Shown: positions 1 to 11,785, counted from the stretch's first letter. The stretch is 64,000 nt of DNA from Vibrio ponticus (GCF_009938225.1 NZ_AP019657.1:2728001-2792000), one strand, 5' to 3'. Made by a program: numbers and translations. The notes: generated by a model not told the origin, from the sequence alone.

Positions 1-314
1 TGAACGAGACAGAATTTCATCAACTTGCCGATCAGCAAATGCAATTCATCGAAGAAATGATTGATGATTCTGGCGCTGATATCGACTATGAAACGTCTGG
101 TAATGTGATGACCTTAGAGTTTGAAGATCGCAGTCAAATCATTATCAACCGCCAAGAACCAATGAAAGAAATTTGGTTAGCATCTCGTTCTGGTGGCTTC
201 CACTTCGCTTATGTGGAGCAACAGTGGATCTGTTCTAAAACAGGCTTAGAATTGATTGCGATGGTGAAGCAAGAATGTGAAAAACACGCTGGTGAGACAA
301 TCGACTGGGTGTAA
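1..314 (+). CDS. cyaY: Iron donor/frataxin-like protein CyaY (first base of start codon outside window)
   Basis: Bacterial frataxin, a small iron-binding protein that modulates IscS-dependent Fe-S cluster assembly in the cytosol. The reading frame is open from the first base, and the window begins with TG of an ATG whose A lies one base outside, giving 104 residues, normal for CyaY. An internal Met at 39 is not the start, because the acidic N-terminal helix (NDTEFHQLAD-like) typical of the family lies before it. The core contains acidic residues of the first helix (EEMIDDSGADID), the NRQEPMKEIW segment and the WLASRSGGFHF sheet, all diagnostic. It converges on cyaA, as in many gammaproteobacteria, with a shared terminator between them. 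Confidence 0.95.
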   Translation, partial: NETEFHQLADQQMQFIEEMIDDSGADIDYETSGNVMTLEFEDRSQIIINRQEPMKEIWLASRSGGFHFAYVEQQWICSKTGLELIAMVKQECEKHAGETIDWV

Positions 315-335
315 CACTAAAAAGTGACAAAAAGT

Positions 336-363
336 AAAAAGAGCACAAACGTGCTCTTTTTTG
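336..363. terminator. Bidirectional terminator between cyaY and cyaA
   Basis: A hairpin AAGAGCAC-AAAC-GTGCTCTT is flanked by A-rich sequence on the left and T-rich sequence on the right, so it can terminate both convergent genes. Confidence 0.85.
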
Positions 364-366
364 TTA

Positions 367-2898
367 TTAGGCGTTAACCGCGCGATTAGGCTTTGAATAA
401 CTGGCCCCATCGTTGCGATATGGCACGATATAAGGGTCACCACCATCTTCGCAGTACACAATCTGATAGTATTGCGGCAAATTAAAGTTAATAAACTTCG
501 AAGCAACAGCATTGTCATCACGGATAGAGGTGTAGAAGCTATTGACGCTGGCGATCATTTCATCTTTCTCGCCATTATACTGATGATAAACCTCAACGCG
601 GTTAGCCTCATCAAGCACGTAAATGTTGAAGCCTTTGTCACTATCCTCAAAGAAGAACTGCACTAAACCTTCACTGGCACAGTTATCGACGACTTCTGGT
701 AATTGATAGTCTTGCTCTTGATCGAGCATTAACAACGGTGAACCCTTGAGTTTATTGGTCGAAATGCTGCGGTAAAAATCCACCGAGTTTTCCAACATCT
801 GCACTGATACACCACGACGCTCAAAGAACAAACCATACATCTGCTGTGCGATACGTAATGCTTTAAAACGACGACGTTTTTCTTGCTCGACAGGTTTCAA
901 GCGTAAATCGATACATTCCGCCAGTAACTGATAAACCATGTTACGCATCACGCCGCGCATGTTTTTGCTGTAGCAGAACACGTCTACCGATTCTGGTGGC
1001 AGCGCATCTTGGTGCATTTTGCCCAGTACGGTTTTCAATGCGTCCAACATGGCAGTCTCACCTTTGAAGTGCAAAGTACGCACTTCATGCCAAGAATTTC
1101 GATAAACCAAATCCACACTGCCAACCAAACATTTCTGCTCTGGTCCGTAGCTAAAGATATCAATATTCTTTAAATCAACCTTGAGTGCCTTACCACTTAA
1201 TTCAGCGGTCGGATCTTCTTCAAAGTTGATGAACATTGCCAGTTGGCTAATCTCACAAGGGCTTGCCAGCGCCTGCATACTTGGACGGCGCTTACGTAAC
1301 GAGAAGGTGTTACGTAAATCGCTCACCATTTGGTAGAACTTATCGATATCCAGGTGGGCATCGCGGATCACCGCATTTAAGTGCGTTGACTCGGTAATTA
1401 AGCCGTTAAAGAACGCCCACGCCACCAACTTACTTAAGTATTCATTATGCTCAAGGTAAGGCTGACCTAAAATTCGATGCGGTTGCAATGGTTGTTTGTA
1501 GAGATACCAACCCGATTGATTCGTTCGCCCAGGCTGCACTTCAATAAAAGTTAGCTCGGGTTCATGCAAATCAGGCGAAATCTGAGGGTTAAGCAGAGTC
1601 ACTTTACCCGGCAAAACCTCAAACGCGGCATAAAGCTTACGCGCCAGAATACTGATGTCTTGCGGGCTAATCGCCGAAGTGATGTCATTACGACGAGCAA
1701 ACTGAATAAGGTTACGGTAGCTGAGCATCAATGCATCAAGTAAAGAGTGATGCACCACTTTGACCTGTTCCACTTTCCAGTGACGGCGATTATCGAGCTC
1801 TTCAATCACCTCTGGTTGCCAGTTCCATTTGGTGACCAGTTGCCCTAATGCTTCACGACGCCAAGGTACAGAGCCAGTGCCTGGCTCACGAGAGAGTTTT
1901 TCGTGAGTTTTTAGGTAGAAGCAACGACGCACAAGATCGAGACGCGTAGTATCACCGATACGTTCAAGGTAACGCGTTACTTTCTCAAGCATTAGGTAAT
2001 ACGCATCCATGCCATAGAGATCTTGCTCATCGGCAAAGAAGCGACGTTTGGTGTCTAAGCTCAGTAATTGAGCATGTGGGTACTCCCACGAATACGCTTC
2101 TAACAGAATCGCTTTCAATACCGATTTATAGGGTGAATCGATACTTTTATACAGCTGCCACAAGTTAGAGCCGAAGTATTCCTCCGCAGGAATTCGGTGC
2201 AATTGACCAAAGTCAATCCAAGTGGTGCAGTCGATGCTGCCGCGATTACAAAGTTCTTGAACGTATTCGTCGTAGCACTCTTCCATCTCTGGCGGCACAA
2301 TTTGCCACAACAGACGTTGACCTGCGAGACGCACTGCACTGCGGTAAAATTCATCCAGCAACAGCATATGTTGCGAAGAACCACAGTTATCTCCGGTCAT
2401 CTCCTCGGAATGGTTTGAGCGGAAACGATCAGCGTCCATGATGAAGAAATTGGCTTCAACACCTTGGCTTTGTGCCCAATCGGTGATTAACGAACATTTG
2501 TTATTAAGACTTTCGCGCTCATCATGCCCCATAGCCGGATCCACACAGACCCAAATGTCTAAGTCACTAGACGTGCTTTGACCTATCGATGAGGTACTGC
2601 CCATCGTATAAAGTGCGAGAATATCAGGAGTGGGATTCGCGGTCAGAGGCTGACCAATAGTAAGCTCGGTGTCTTCAACAAACTGCTGTTGTTGATGGTT
2701 TAAATCGAAGCCATAAATACCATGTGGCACATGCGCGTCGTAATAACCAGGGAAAACCGGATGGTTATAATGCAGAAGAGCAGGAATCAGGTGGAAGACT
2801 CGCTGAGCTTGCAAATCCATAAGCGCCAGCGCGCGTTCGATACGCTGCTGGTTCAAACTATCTAGTCGTTGAATTAACTTCTCAGTGTAAGCCTGCAA
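367..2898 (-). CDS. cyaA: Class I adenylate cyclase CyaA
   Basis: Makes cAMP from ATP; the product activates CRP. It has 843 residues, the usual length of enterobacterial-type class I cyclases. The N-terminal catalytic half carries the nucleotidyltransferase-like GSTSSIGQS and SDLDIWVC motifs (about residues 101-118); the C-terminal half is the regulatory domain. The start is TTG at 2898, in the position expected from E. coli CyaA, which also starts with UUG. GGAATC lies just upstream as a modest ribosome binding site. The weak start is in keeping with the low expression known for this gene. It is divergent from hemC. Confidence 0.97.
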   Translation of the reverse strand: MQAYTEKLIQRLDSLNQQRIERALALMDLQAQRVFHLIPALLHYNHPVFPGYYDAHVPHGIYGFDLNHQQQQFVEDTELTIGQPLTANPTPDILALYTMGSTSSIGQSTSSDLDIWVCVDPAMGHDERESLNNKCSLITDWAQSQGVEANFFIMDADRFRSNHSEEMTGDNCGSSQHMLLLDEFYRSAVRLAGQRLLWQIVPPEMEECYDEYVQELCNRGSIDCTTWIDFGQLHRIPAEEYFGSNLWQLYKSIDSPYKSVLKAILLEAYSWEYPHAQLLSLDTKRRFFADEQDLYGMDAYYLMLEKVTRYLERIGDTTRLDLVRRCFYLKTHEKLSREPGTGSVPWRREALGQLVTKWNWQPEVIEELDNRRHWKVEQVKVVHHSLLDALMLSYRNLIQFARRNDITSAISPQDISILARKLYAAFEVLPGKVTLLNPQISPDLHEPELTFIEVQPGRTNQSGWYLYKQPLQPHRILGQPYLEHNEYLSKLVAWAFFNGLITESTHLNAVIRDAHLDIDKFYQMVSDLRNTFSLRKRRPSMQALASPCEISQLAMFINFEEDPTAELSGKALKVDLKNIDIFSYGPEQKCLVGSVDLVYRNSWHEVRTLHFKGETAMLDALKTVLGKMHQDALPPESVDVFCYSKNMRGVMRNMVYQLLAECIDLRLKPVEQEKRRRFKALRIAQQMYGLFFERRGVSVQMLENSVDFYRSISTNKLKGSPLLMLDQEQDYQLPEVVDNCASEGLVQFFFEDSDKGFNIYVLDEANRVEVYHQYNGEKDEMIASVNSFYTSIRDDNAVASKFINFNLPQYYQIVYCEDGGDPYIVPYRNDGASYSKPNRAVNA

Positions 2899-2921
2899 GG
2901 GAGATTCCTTGGTTATTTCCT

Positions 2922-2950
2922 ATTATACGCCTTGCTCAATAAACAGGCTA
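2922..2950 (-). promoter_or_regulatory. Candidate cyaA promoter
   Basis: On the minus strand a perfect TATAAT (2922-2927) is preceded, with 17 bp spacing, by TAGCCT as a poor -35 (2945-2950). The transcript would start about 20 bp before the TTG start codon. This is inferred from sequence only. Confidence 0.45.
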
Positions 2951-2964
2951 AAGCGCCAACAAAA

Positions 2965-2980
2965 CGTGATCAATCTATCA
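2965..2980. promoter_or_regulatory. Possible CRP site upstream of cyaA
   Basis: TGATA-N6-TCACG on the minus strand resembles TGTGA-N6-TCACA with three mismatches. It lies just upstream of the candidate cyaA promoter. CRP control of cyaA is known in E. coli; here it is only a possibility. Confidence 0.25.
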
Positions 2981-3243
2981 TTTTTATTTTGATTGGTAAA
3001 GATTTGTACGATCGATTCTACATTGTTTTGTCTTTCAACATCCGTGAATTTCCTGCCCCTAGTTTGGTCTGTAACCGCCTTTTCTAATAATAACCTAGTT
3101 AACAAACGGGACTTTAATCACAATATTTTGACCAAACTGCGCTAACGCGAGTCCATTTGTTCATTCGATGCATTGATCAGTAAATTTTTTGCCCTCTCAG
3201 TGGTAGGATTAGCTTATCTATCACAATTTCAAAACAGGCGAAT
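2981..3243. other. cyaA-hemC intergenic region
   Basis: The 345 bp between the divergent cyaA and hemC genes are A/T-rich. Apart from the cyaA promoter and possible CRP site I see no open frame or strong hairpin. The hemC promoter must lie here, but no clear -35/-10 pair stands out. Confidence 0.5.
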
Positions 3244-4182
3244 ATGACAAATACGGCTCCAATTCGAATTGCAACGCGTAAAAGCCCACTTGCTCTATGG
3301 CAGGCTCACTATGTAAAAGATGCTTTGCAAGCCGCTCACCCAGGTCTCGAAGTAGAACTCGTGACTATGGTCACTAAGGGTGACATCATTTTGGATACGC
3401 CTCTGGCTAAAGTTGGCGGTAAAGGTCTGTTCGTCAAAGAACTTGAAGTAGCAATGCTCGAAGGACGCGCAGACCTTGCGGTGCACTCAATGAAAGATGT
3501 GCCGGTAGACTTCCCTGAAGGTTTGGGTCTCGTGACGATTTGTGAGCGTGAAGACCCACGTGATGCTTTCGTTTCGAACACTTACAACAATGTTGACGAA
3601 CTGCCTCAAGGGGCGGTTGTGGGGACTTGTAGCCTACGCCGTCAATGCCAGTTGAAAGAATACCGTCCAGATCTTGTGATCAAAGAACTACGCGGCAACG
3701 TGGGCACGCGCCTAGGCAAACTGGATGCTGGTGAGTACGACGCCATTGTCCTAGCTGCGGCTGGCTTGAAACGTCTCAAGCTTGAAGAGCGTATTGCGAG
3801 TTTTATCGAACCAGAACAGTCACTGCCAGCGGTAGGACAAGGCGCGGTTGGTATCGAGTGTCGTCTCGATGACGAACGTCTTATCAAGCTACTTGAGCCT
3901 CTCAACCACATTGATACTGCAGATCGAGTTAAGTGTGAGCGCGCCATGAACCTGACCCTCGAAGGTGGCTGCCAAGTGCCAATCGGCAGTTATTCTCTAC
4001 TCGATGGTGATGAGCTTTGGCTACGCGCACTAGTCGGCGAACCAGATGGCAGCGAAATCATTCGCGGTGAAATTCGTGGCTCTCGTGCACAAGCAGAAGA
4101 AATGGGCGTTAAGCTAGCAAATCAACTGCTAGAGAACGGCGCTCGTGACATCCTTACGCGACTGTACGCTGATCACGAGTAA
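3244..4182 (+). CDS. hemC: Hydroxymethylbilane synthase (porphobilinogen deaminase) HemC
   Basis: Joins four porphobilinogen molecules into hydroxymethylbilane in haem/sirohaem synthesis. It has 312 residues, full length. Visible motifs: the N-terminal [14 protein letters not shown] signature, the catalytic Asp in HSMKDVP (about residue 85), the arginine-rich CSLRRQ segment (about 129-134), and the dipyrromethane-cofactor cysteine in EGGCQVPIG (about residue 243). First gene of hemC-hemD-hemX-hemY; hemD begins 5 bp after its stop. The ATG at 3244 starts just before the conserved beta strand. Confidence 0.98.
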   Translation: MTNTAPIRIATRKSPLALWQAHYVKDALQAAHPGLEVELVTMVTKGDIILDTPLAKVGGKGLFVKELEVAMLEGRADLAVHSMKDVPVDFPEGLGLVTICEREDPRDAFVSNTYNNVDELPQGAVVGTCSLRRQCQLKEYRPDLVIKELRGNVGTRLGKLDAGEYDAIVLAAAGLKRLKLEERIASFIEPEQSLPAVGQGAVGIECRLDDERLIKLLEPLNHIDTADRVKCERAMNLTLEGGCQVPIGSYSLLDGDELWLRALVGEPDGSEIIRGEIRGSRAQAEEMGVKLANQLLENGARDILTRLYADHE

Positions 4183-4187
4183 TTGCT

Positions 4188-4943
4188 ATGAGCGTGCTCG
4201 TTACGCGACCAGGTAAACAAGGGCTTGCACTTTGTCGTCAGCTTGAAGAGCTTGGCATCAAAGCAATTCATCACCCTTTAATCACCATCCAGGCTGGAGA
4301 ACAACTCTCCAGCTTAAAACAACAGTTACCTCTGGCTGATATCATTATTGCTGTCAGCCAGCATACGGTCGAATTCACCCACCAAGCTCTCACTAATGCC
4401 AATCTCAACTGGCCCAATACGGCAGTCTACCTTGCCGTCGGTCAAAAATCCGCGCAGTTTTTAAGCAAAGCGGTCAATCAGAAAGTACACTACCCTGAAG
4501 TTAGTGATAGTGAAAACTTACTGAACCTGCCTCTTTTACAACAAGTCTCTGGCAAGCGAATCATCATTTTAAGAGGTAATGGTGGACGCGAACTGATTTA
4601 CGAAACTTTGAGGGAAAGAGGGGCGATCGTCGAGTATTGCGAGGTGTATAAACGTGAAAATCTCGCTTTCCACTCAGAAATTGCCGTACCTTTCTGGCAA
4701 GATAGGCAGATTAAACAACTTATTATTACCAGCTCGGGACAACTTAGCTTCTTCATAGAACAAATTGCACCACAGTATAGAGATTGGATTTTCCAGTTGG
4801 TGCTCTTGGTACCGAGTGAACGCATAGCGATTGAAGCGCGACGCGTTGGCTTCCAAACCGTCGTCAATACAGGAAGTGCTTCAAACAAAGATTTATTGGC
4901 ATCTCTCTGGCCAAGGAAACAGGACGAAAACAATGACAAGTAA
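4188..4943 (+). CDS. hemD: Uroporphyrinogen-III synthase HemD
   Basis: Cyclises hydroxymethylbilane to uroporphyrinogen III with inversion of ring D. It has 251 residues, normal for the family. The start MSVLVTRPGKQG matches the family N-terminus, and the ITSSGQLSFF segment (about residues 183-192) is the conserved ligand-binding loop. This enzyme diverges fast in sequence, so identity rests also on its position directly after hemC and before hemX. Its 3' end overlaps the hemX start by 11 bp. Confidence 0.94.
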   Translation: MSVLVTRPGKQGLALCRQLEELGIKAIHHPLITIQAGEQLSSLKQQLPLADIIIAVSQHTVEFTHQALTNANLNWPNTAVYLAVGQKSAQFLSKAVNQKVHYPEVSDSENLLNLPLLQQVSGKRIIILRGNGGRELIYETLRERGAIVEYCEVYKRENLAFHSEIAVPFWQDRQIKQLIITSSGQLSFFIEQIAPQYRDWIFQLVLLVPSERIAIEARRVGFQTVVNTGSASNKDLLASLWPRKQDENNDK

Positions 4944-6135
4944 AAAGAATAACGATCAGGTTGAATCAGAGAACAAAACCGAACTAGCTCAAGAGCCAAG
5001 CGTCGACACTACCTCTCCAACTGACACTGAAACGCAAACTGAAGCAAAAGCTGAAACAACCCAAACTGAGCCCGCCAACCAACCAGCGCCTCAAGCGGAA
5101 GAAAAACATGGTAAGCGTGGGGTTAAGCTGGGTGCAATCGCGATTGTACTCTCTATCCTGTTTGGTGGTGGTCTGACTTACCACATGCAACAAAAAGACG
5201 CCCAGTATCAGGCTAAAATTGACGCTCTAGCGGCTCAACTACAACAAACCCAATCATCACTAACCAGTGAAGTCAAAGCGACTGAAGAAGCAACGCTTGC
5301 TAAAGCAACCGAAATCGCTCACCGCGCAGAAACGGTATTAGCACAGCAACAAAAGAGCATAGAAAGCCTGCAAATTGCTGTCGCGGATGTAAAAGGTCGT
5401 CGTCCGAACGATTGGTTACTGGCAGAAGCAGACTACCTCGTGAAACTGGCTGGACGTAAACTGTTCCTTGAGCATGATGCCGAGAGTGCCACGCTGCTGA
5501 TGGAGAGTGCCGACCAGCGCATTGCAGCGCTCAACGATCCAAGCTTAGTTCCACTGCGTAAATCGATGGCTAATGACATCACAAAGCTCAAAACCATTCC
5601 TCTGATTGACCGAGATGGTTTAGTGCTACGTTTAACGGCATTGCAGCAACAAGTCGATCAGTTACCGCTGGCTAATGCAATTCTGCCTGAAGAGAAAGTG
5701 CAAGAAGCAGAAAAGGTATCGCAAGATATCAACGACTGGCAGCAGAACCTAAAGACGTCACTCAAAGATTTCTCAGAGAACTTCATCACCTTCCGCACGC
5801 GTGATGGCAATATCATTCCATTACTTTCTCCTCAACAGCACTTCTATCTTAAAGAGAATATGAAGGCGAAGTTGGAGACGGCGATCAAGGCTGTCTATGT
5901 TGAGCAACAAGAGATTTACACCGCTGCTTTAAGCACTGCAGAACAATGGTCACAATCGTTCTACGATCAAAATAGCAATGCTGTAAAAGAGTTCGATAAA
6001 GCACTAGAGCTATTAAGCAAGCAAACAGTTGAAGTGGAATACCCAGTTAAACTCGAAACTCAGCAAATTCTATCTGATGTCATTCGTGAGCGCTTGCGCC
6101 GTGAGGTAACAACCCTAGTGACGGAGGAAAAATAA
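4933..6135 (+). CDS. hemX: HemX-like membrane protein
   Basis: Inner-membrane protein of unknown biochemical role, always found behind hemD in enterics and vibrios and once called a uroporphyrinogen methyltransferase. It has 400 residues from the ATG at 4933, preceded by AGGACGA. A longer frame begins at 4831 inside hemD but lacks the family N-terminus. Layout: a low-complexity, Glu/Thr/Gln-rich cytoplasmic tail (about 1-60), one membrane helix (about 64-83), a Gln-rich coiled-coil stretch (about 90-150), then a large periplasmic domain with GRRPNDWLLAEADYL. It overlaps hemD and is coupled to hemY through TAATG. Confidence 0.93.
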   Translation: MTSKKNNDQVESENKTELAQEPSVDTTSPTDTETQTEAKAETTQTEPANQPAPQAEEKHGKRGVKLGAIAIVLSILFGGGLTYHMQQKDAQYQAKIDALAAQLQQTQSSLTSEVKATEEATLAKATEIAHRAETVLAQQQKSIESLQIAVADVKGRRPNDWLLAEADYLVKLAGRKLFLEHDAESATLLMESADQRIAALNDPSLVPLRKSMANDITKLKTIPLIDRDGLVLRLTALQQQVDQLPLANAILPEEKVQEAEKVSQDINDWQQNLKTSLKDFSENFITFRTRDGNIIPLLSPQQHFYLKENMKAKLETAIKAVYVEQQEIYTAALSTAEQWSQSFYDQNSNAVKEFDKALELLSKQTVEVEYPVKLETQQILSDVIRERLRREVTTLVTEEK

Positions 6136-7316
6136 TGTTTCGACTGATATTTCTCTTCGCCGTACTCGGTGCTGGGCTATTTCTCGGTAGCCAATACTCT
6201 GGTCAGCAAGGCTATGTCTTAATCTCTGTGGCAAACCAAACCATAGAGATGAGTGTCACCACGTTAGTGATTTTTGTTATTGCAGCCCTAGCAGCTCTAT
6301 TTGCACTCGAGTTTCTGATCAAGAAAGTCTTCTATGCAAGTTCAGCAACATGGAACTACTTCAGCGTGCGTAAGATGCGTCGCTCTCGTCGTTATACTAA
6401 CGAAGGGATCATCAAGCTGTTAGAAGGTGATTTCAAAGACGCAGAAAAGAAAGTCACTCGCTGGGCAAATCATCACGATATGCCACTGCTGTGTTATTTA
6501 GTGGCATCTGAGGCTGCACAAGGACAAGGTGACAGTGCGAAGCGCGATCACTACCTTAAGCTTGCCGCTGAACAAAAAGATTCTCGTCTCGCGGTGGAGC
6601 TAACACGAGCAAAACAGCAACTGCGTGAAGGGCGCTTTGATGATGCCTTTACGACACTATCGGATCTCAAGGGCGAATTTCCAAATAATGCGATTGTGCT
6701 AAACCTGCTTAAAACCGTTTACATGGAACTTAAGCTTTGGCAGCCGCTATTAGACCTACTACCGAAGCTCGCTAAAGCAAAACTCATCACTAAAGAAGAA
6801 CAGTTGCAGCTTGAGCAACATGCGCAGTGTGGCTTGTTAGCTGAGATTGCCGAACAGCAAGGCAGTGAAGGGTTAACTCAACATTGGAATGCGCTGCCAC
6901 GCAAAGTGAAGAGCGATTTGCACCTGGTTGAATGCTTTACCAAACAACTGATCTCACGCAAAGCAGATGATAATGCGTTTACCATTATCAAAGAGACATT
7001 GAAGAAGCACCCTAATGCCGATCTATACAAACTTCTGCCTGAATTGAACTTACTTGATAGCCATCCAGCGGTGGTCTTTCTTGAAGATACACTGCGTAAA
7101 GATGGCAACAATGCTGAAGCGCACAGCGCACTGGCTCAGTTCCATCTACGTAGTCAGAAGTGGTCAGAAGCTCAGGAACATTTTGAAAAAGCCCTCGCGC
7201 AACGTTCCAATGTCTCTGACTATGCTTACTTAGCCGATGCATTAGAGAAACAGAACTTTAATAAAGCAGCGCACGAAGTATCAAAGAAAGCACTAACTTT
7301 AGTCAGCAGTAAATAG
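6135..7316 (+). CDS. hemY: HemY-like TPR membrane protein
   Basis: Inner-membrane TPR protein of the hemCDXY operon. Its exact function in haem metabolism is not settled, and it is unrelated to the Gram-positive protoporphyrinogen oxidase also called HemY. It has 393 residues with two N-terminal membrane helices (about 1-18 and 42-62) followed by a positively charged loop and TPR-type helical repeats, the clearest near the C-terminus (AEAHSALAQFHLRSQKW). The ATG overlaps the hemX stop by one base (TAATG) with GGAGG upstream, indicating translational coupling. Last gene of the operon. Confidence 0.93.
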   Translation: MFRLIFLFAVLGAGLFLGSQYSGQQGYVLISVANQTIEMSVTTLVIFVIAALAALFALEFLIKKVFYASSATWNYFSVRKMRRSRRYTNEGIIKLLEGDFKDAEKKVTRWANHHDMPLLCYLVASEAAQGQGDSAKRDHYLKLAAEQKDSRLAVELTRAKQQLREGRFDDAFTTLSDLKGEFPNNAIVLNLLKTVYMELKLWQPLLDLLPKLAKAKLITKEEQLQLEQHAQCGLLAEIAEQQGSEGLTQHWNALPRKVKSDLHLVECFTKQLISRKADDNAFTIIKETLKKHPNADLYKLLPELNLLDSHPAVVFLEDTLRKDGNNAEAHSALAQFHLRSQKWSEAQEHFEKALAQRSNVSDYAYLADALEKQNFNKAAHEVSKKALTLVSSK

Positions 7317-7341
7317 CTCAAGTAGCGTATCTAATACTTAT

Positions 7342-7369
7342 AAAGCCGACCCTTAGGTCGGCTTTTTTG
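7342..7369 (+). terminator. Rho-independent terminator of the hemCDXY operon
   Basis: A GC-rich stem AAGCCGAC-CCTTAG-GTCGGCTT followed by a T-run, 25 bp after the hemY stop. Confidence 0.92.
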
Positions 7370-7453
7370 TATCTAAACAAACTGTTCAGAAACCATTCAT
7401 AGCAGATAGCATACTTTATGTAGCACTACTCTAGGATGCTATGGATGATTCTC

Positions 7454-7807
7454 ATGCAAAAGATTGCTACCGTTCTTATCGCTGCCACACTGATTATTTT
7501 GCCTTCTCTGGTTTTGGCTAACACGAATGCACCCAGTGCTGTCGAAAATGGTCAGAGAAACTACCAAGCACTTTGTTTAGCCTGTCATGGTGAGTTAGGG
7601 CATGGCGATGGCATAGCTGCACAAGCCCTAAATGAGCAACCATCGAACATTTATCAAGAGCTCAGCTCTTGGTTTGAATCAGAAGCTGAATTGATTGATG
7701 CCGTACTCAATGGCAATGAAGAGATGCCGGCTTGGGGTCATGAACTCAACGAGAAACAAGTGAAAGAAATCTTTGCCTATATTGAGTCTATCAATCAAGC
7801 CAAATAG
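7454..7807 (+). CDS. Small periplasmic class I cytochrome c
   Basis: Exported mono-haem cytochrome c, probably a periplasmic electron carrier. It has 117 residues from the ATG at 7454, the start that gives a clean signal peptide (about 1-22, ending SLVLA); upstream ATGs at 7436 and 7445 would only lengthen the signal's N-region. The haem motif CLACH is at 41-45 and the likely axial Met is in EEMPAWG (Met91). The fold is cytochrome cL/c553-like. It stands alone after the haem operon terminator; no oxidase or reductase gene is adjacent, so the partner is unknown. Confidence 0.88.
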   Translation: MQKIATVLIAATLIILPSLVLANTNAPSAVENGQRNYQALCLACHGELGHGDGIAAQALNEQPSNIYQELSSWFESEAELIDAVLNGNEEMPAWGHELNEKQVKEIFAYIESINQAK

Positions 7808-8056
7808 ATATTTCACGGTAGATGCGGGATGAGAGAAAGAGAGGTAAGAATTTAGAGTTGAGATTCGAGAAACGCCCGTCTAAAGATCGACATCAAGATC
7901 AACCACTCACTTGTTCTTTTCTCAAAGTGAAGCATCAAAGATGCTGAACGCTCCCGATTCCCTCATCTGTAAGTGAGGTGCTAGCCGAACGTTCTCACAT
8001 CCCGAAGCACGATATCAATATATCGTGCGTTCCAATTTCACTTTCGCAGAATGTGA
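7808..8056. other. Non-coding stretch with small hairpins, downstream of the rRNA operon
   Basis: No credible gene. It contains a near-perfect hairpin GCACGATATC-AAT-ATATCGTGC (about 8006-8028) and a weak inverted pair of CGGGATG-like boxes near 7825 and 7998. It may be a decayed intergenic repeat. Confidence 0.4.
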
Positions 8057-8098
8057 AAAAGCCCTGCTATTTCTTGCGGGCACGCCTAGCAGGGCTTC
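8057..8098 (-). terminator. Outermost terminator downstream of the rRNA operon
   Basis: On the minus strand AAGCCCTGCTA...TAGCAGGGCTT is followed by a T-run. It is the last of three terminators met by transcripts leaving the rRNA/tRNA-Asp operon. Confidence 0.75.
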
Positions 8099-8177
8099 TC
8101 AATAAGTGGCGGAGTGGCTGGGCTGGCAATCCAGCGGGACTCGATTCCTTTGCAAAAGAAACTTTCCTTTAGACATT

Positions 8178-8205
8178 AAAAAACCCGACGCTTTCGCATC
8201 GGGTT
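8178..8205 (-). terminator. Terminator in distal repeat copy
   Basis: Minus strand AACCCGATGCGAAAGCGTCGGGTT followed by TTTT. It is identical to the copy at 8284. Confidence 0.85.
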
Positions 8206-8283
8206 AAATAAGTGGCGGAGCAGCTGGGCTGGCAATCCAGCGGGACTCAATTCCTTTGCAAAAGGAACTTTTCTTTAGATATT

Positions 8284-8311
8284 AAAAAACCCGACGCTTT
8301 CGCATCGGGTT
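8284..8311 (-). terminator. First terminator after tRNA-Asp
   Basis: Minus strand AACCCGATGCGAAAGCGTCGGGTT followed by a T-run, 7 bp after the tRNA CCA end. Confidence 0.9.
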
Positions 8312-8318
8312 AAATAAG

Positions 8319-8395
8319 TGGCGGAGTGGACGGGACTCGAACCCGCGACCCCCGGCGTGACATACTGGTATTCTAACCAACTGAACTACCACTCC
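8319..8395 (-). tRNA. tRNA-Asp (GTC), anticodon stem imperfect
   Basis: 77-nt cloverleaf with encoded CCA, distal to 5S in the rRNA operon. Acceptor stem (GGAGTGG/CCACTCC), D arm and T arm are intact and the anticodon is GTC. The anticodon stem reads CCAGT on the 5' side against GCCGG on the 3' side, giving an A-C mismatch at 29-41 and a U-G pair at 31-39. Position 32 is A instead of the usual C. The 3' side still has the sequence that would pair with CCGGC, so the 5' side appears mutated. It may be a poorly functional copy. Confidence 0.88.
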
Positions 8396-8486
8396 GCAGC
8401 GGTATTTTTGCTAAATAAAGTCTTATGGTTAGGTAGCTTTATTTAGTTTTGCCTTCAGATTTTTCAAAATCTGAAAACAAGTAAGC

Positions 8487-8606
8487 AAGCCTGGCGATGT
8501 CCTACTCTCACATGGGGAAACCCCACACTACCATCGGCGCTATTGCGTTTCACTTCTGAGTTCGGCATGGAATCAGGTGGGTCCGCAACGCTATGGTCGC
8601 CAAGCA
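8487..8606 (-). rRNA. rrf: 5S ribosomal RNA
   Basis: About 120 nt starting TGCTTGGCGACCATAGCG and ending at CGCCAGGC, with the conserved CCGAACTCAGAAGTGAAACG core. Ends are estimated to within a few bases from the terminal helix. Confidence 0.96.
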
Positions 8607-8689
8607 AATTCTTTAATTCGGAAAGCTGTTTTTAGTTCTTACACATTCAATGTTCTATTTGAGTCCAATCAAAACCCCTTGGGTGTTGT

Positions 8690-11577
<2,888 letters not shown>

Positions 11578-11785
11578 ATACAACCCGAAGGAGTTTCGAG
11601 TTGATAATCAAATCACCAAAGTTGTCTGCAATTTTTATACATGATGCAGACTCGATTTTGCCGGACTCAAATATGTTTTGCTTTCGCAAAACCCAAGAAC
11701 ACTTGAATGTGTTTTTGTGTATTCAATAAATGAATACTTTGAGAACTTTACAAACAACAATAAATTGTTGTTTTGTCAGCTTTCC

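Larger units (their letters stand above)
8101..8312 (-). repeat. 106-bp tandem repeat made of a tRNA-Asp 3' fragment plus terminator (two copies)
   Basis: Copies begin at 8101 and 8207, and the same 14-bp boundary recurs at 8313 inside the intact tRNA. Each copy, read on the minus strand, holds the last acceptor bases GCTCCGCCA or CACTCCGCCA, then a perfect terminator. Each also has a TTCCTTTGCAAAAG segment and a fragment resembling the T-arm. The copies differ by only a few bases, so the duplication is fairly recent or homogenised. Confidence 0.85.

Noticed and set aside
4831..4932. Extended N-terminus for hemX beginning inside hemD
   Set aside because: The ATG at 4933 has a ribosome binding site and gives the family N-terminus; the extension overlaps hemD out of frame.
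7978..8172. 64-codon frame spanning a terminator and repeat unit
   Set aside because: It covers a terminator and a tRNA-derived repeat, so it is not a gene.
8101..8395. Integrative element or attachment-site array at tRNA-Asp
   Set aside because: No integrase, cargo genes or long direct repeats are present; only short tRNA 3' copies with terminators.
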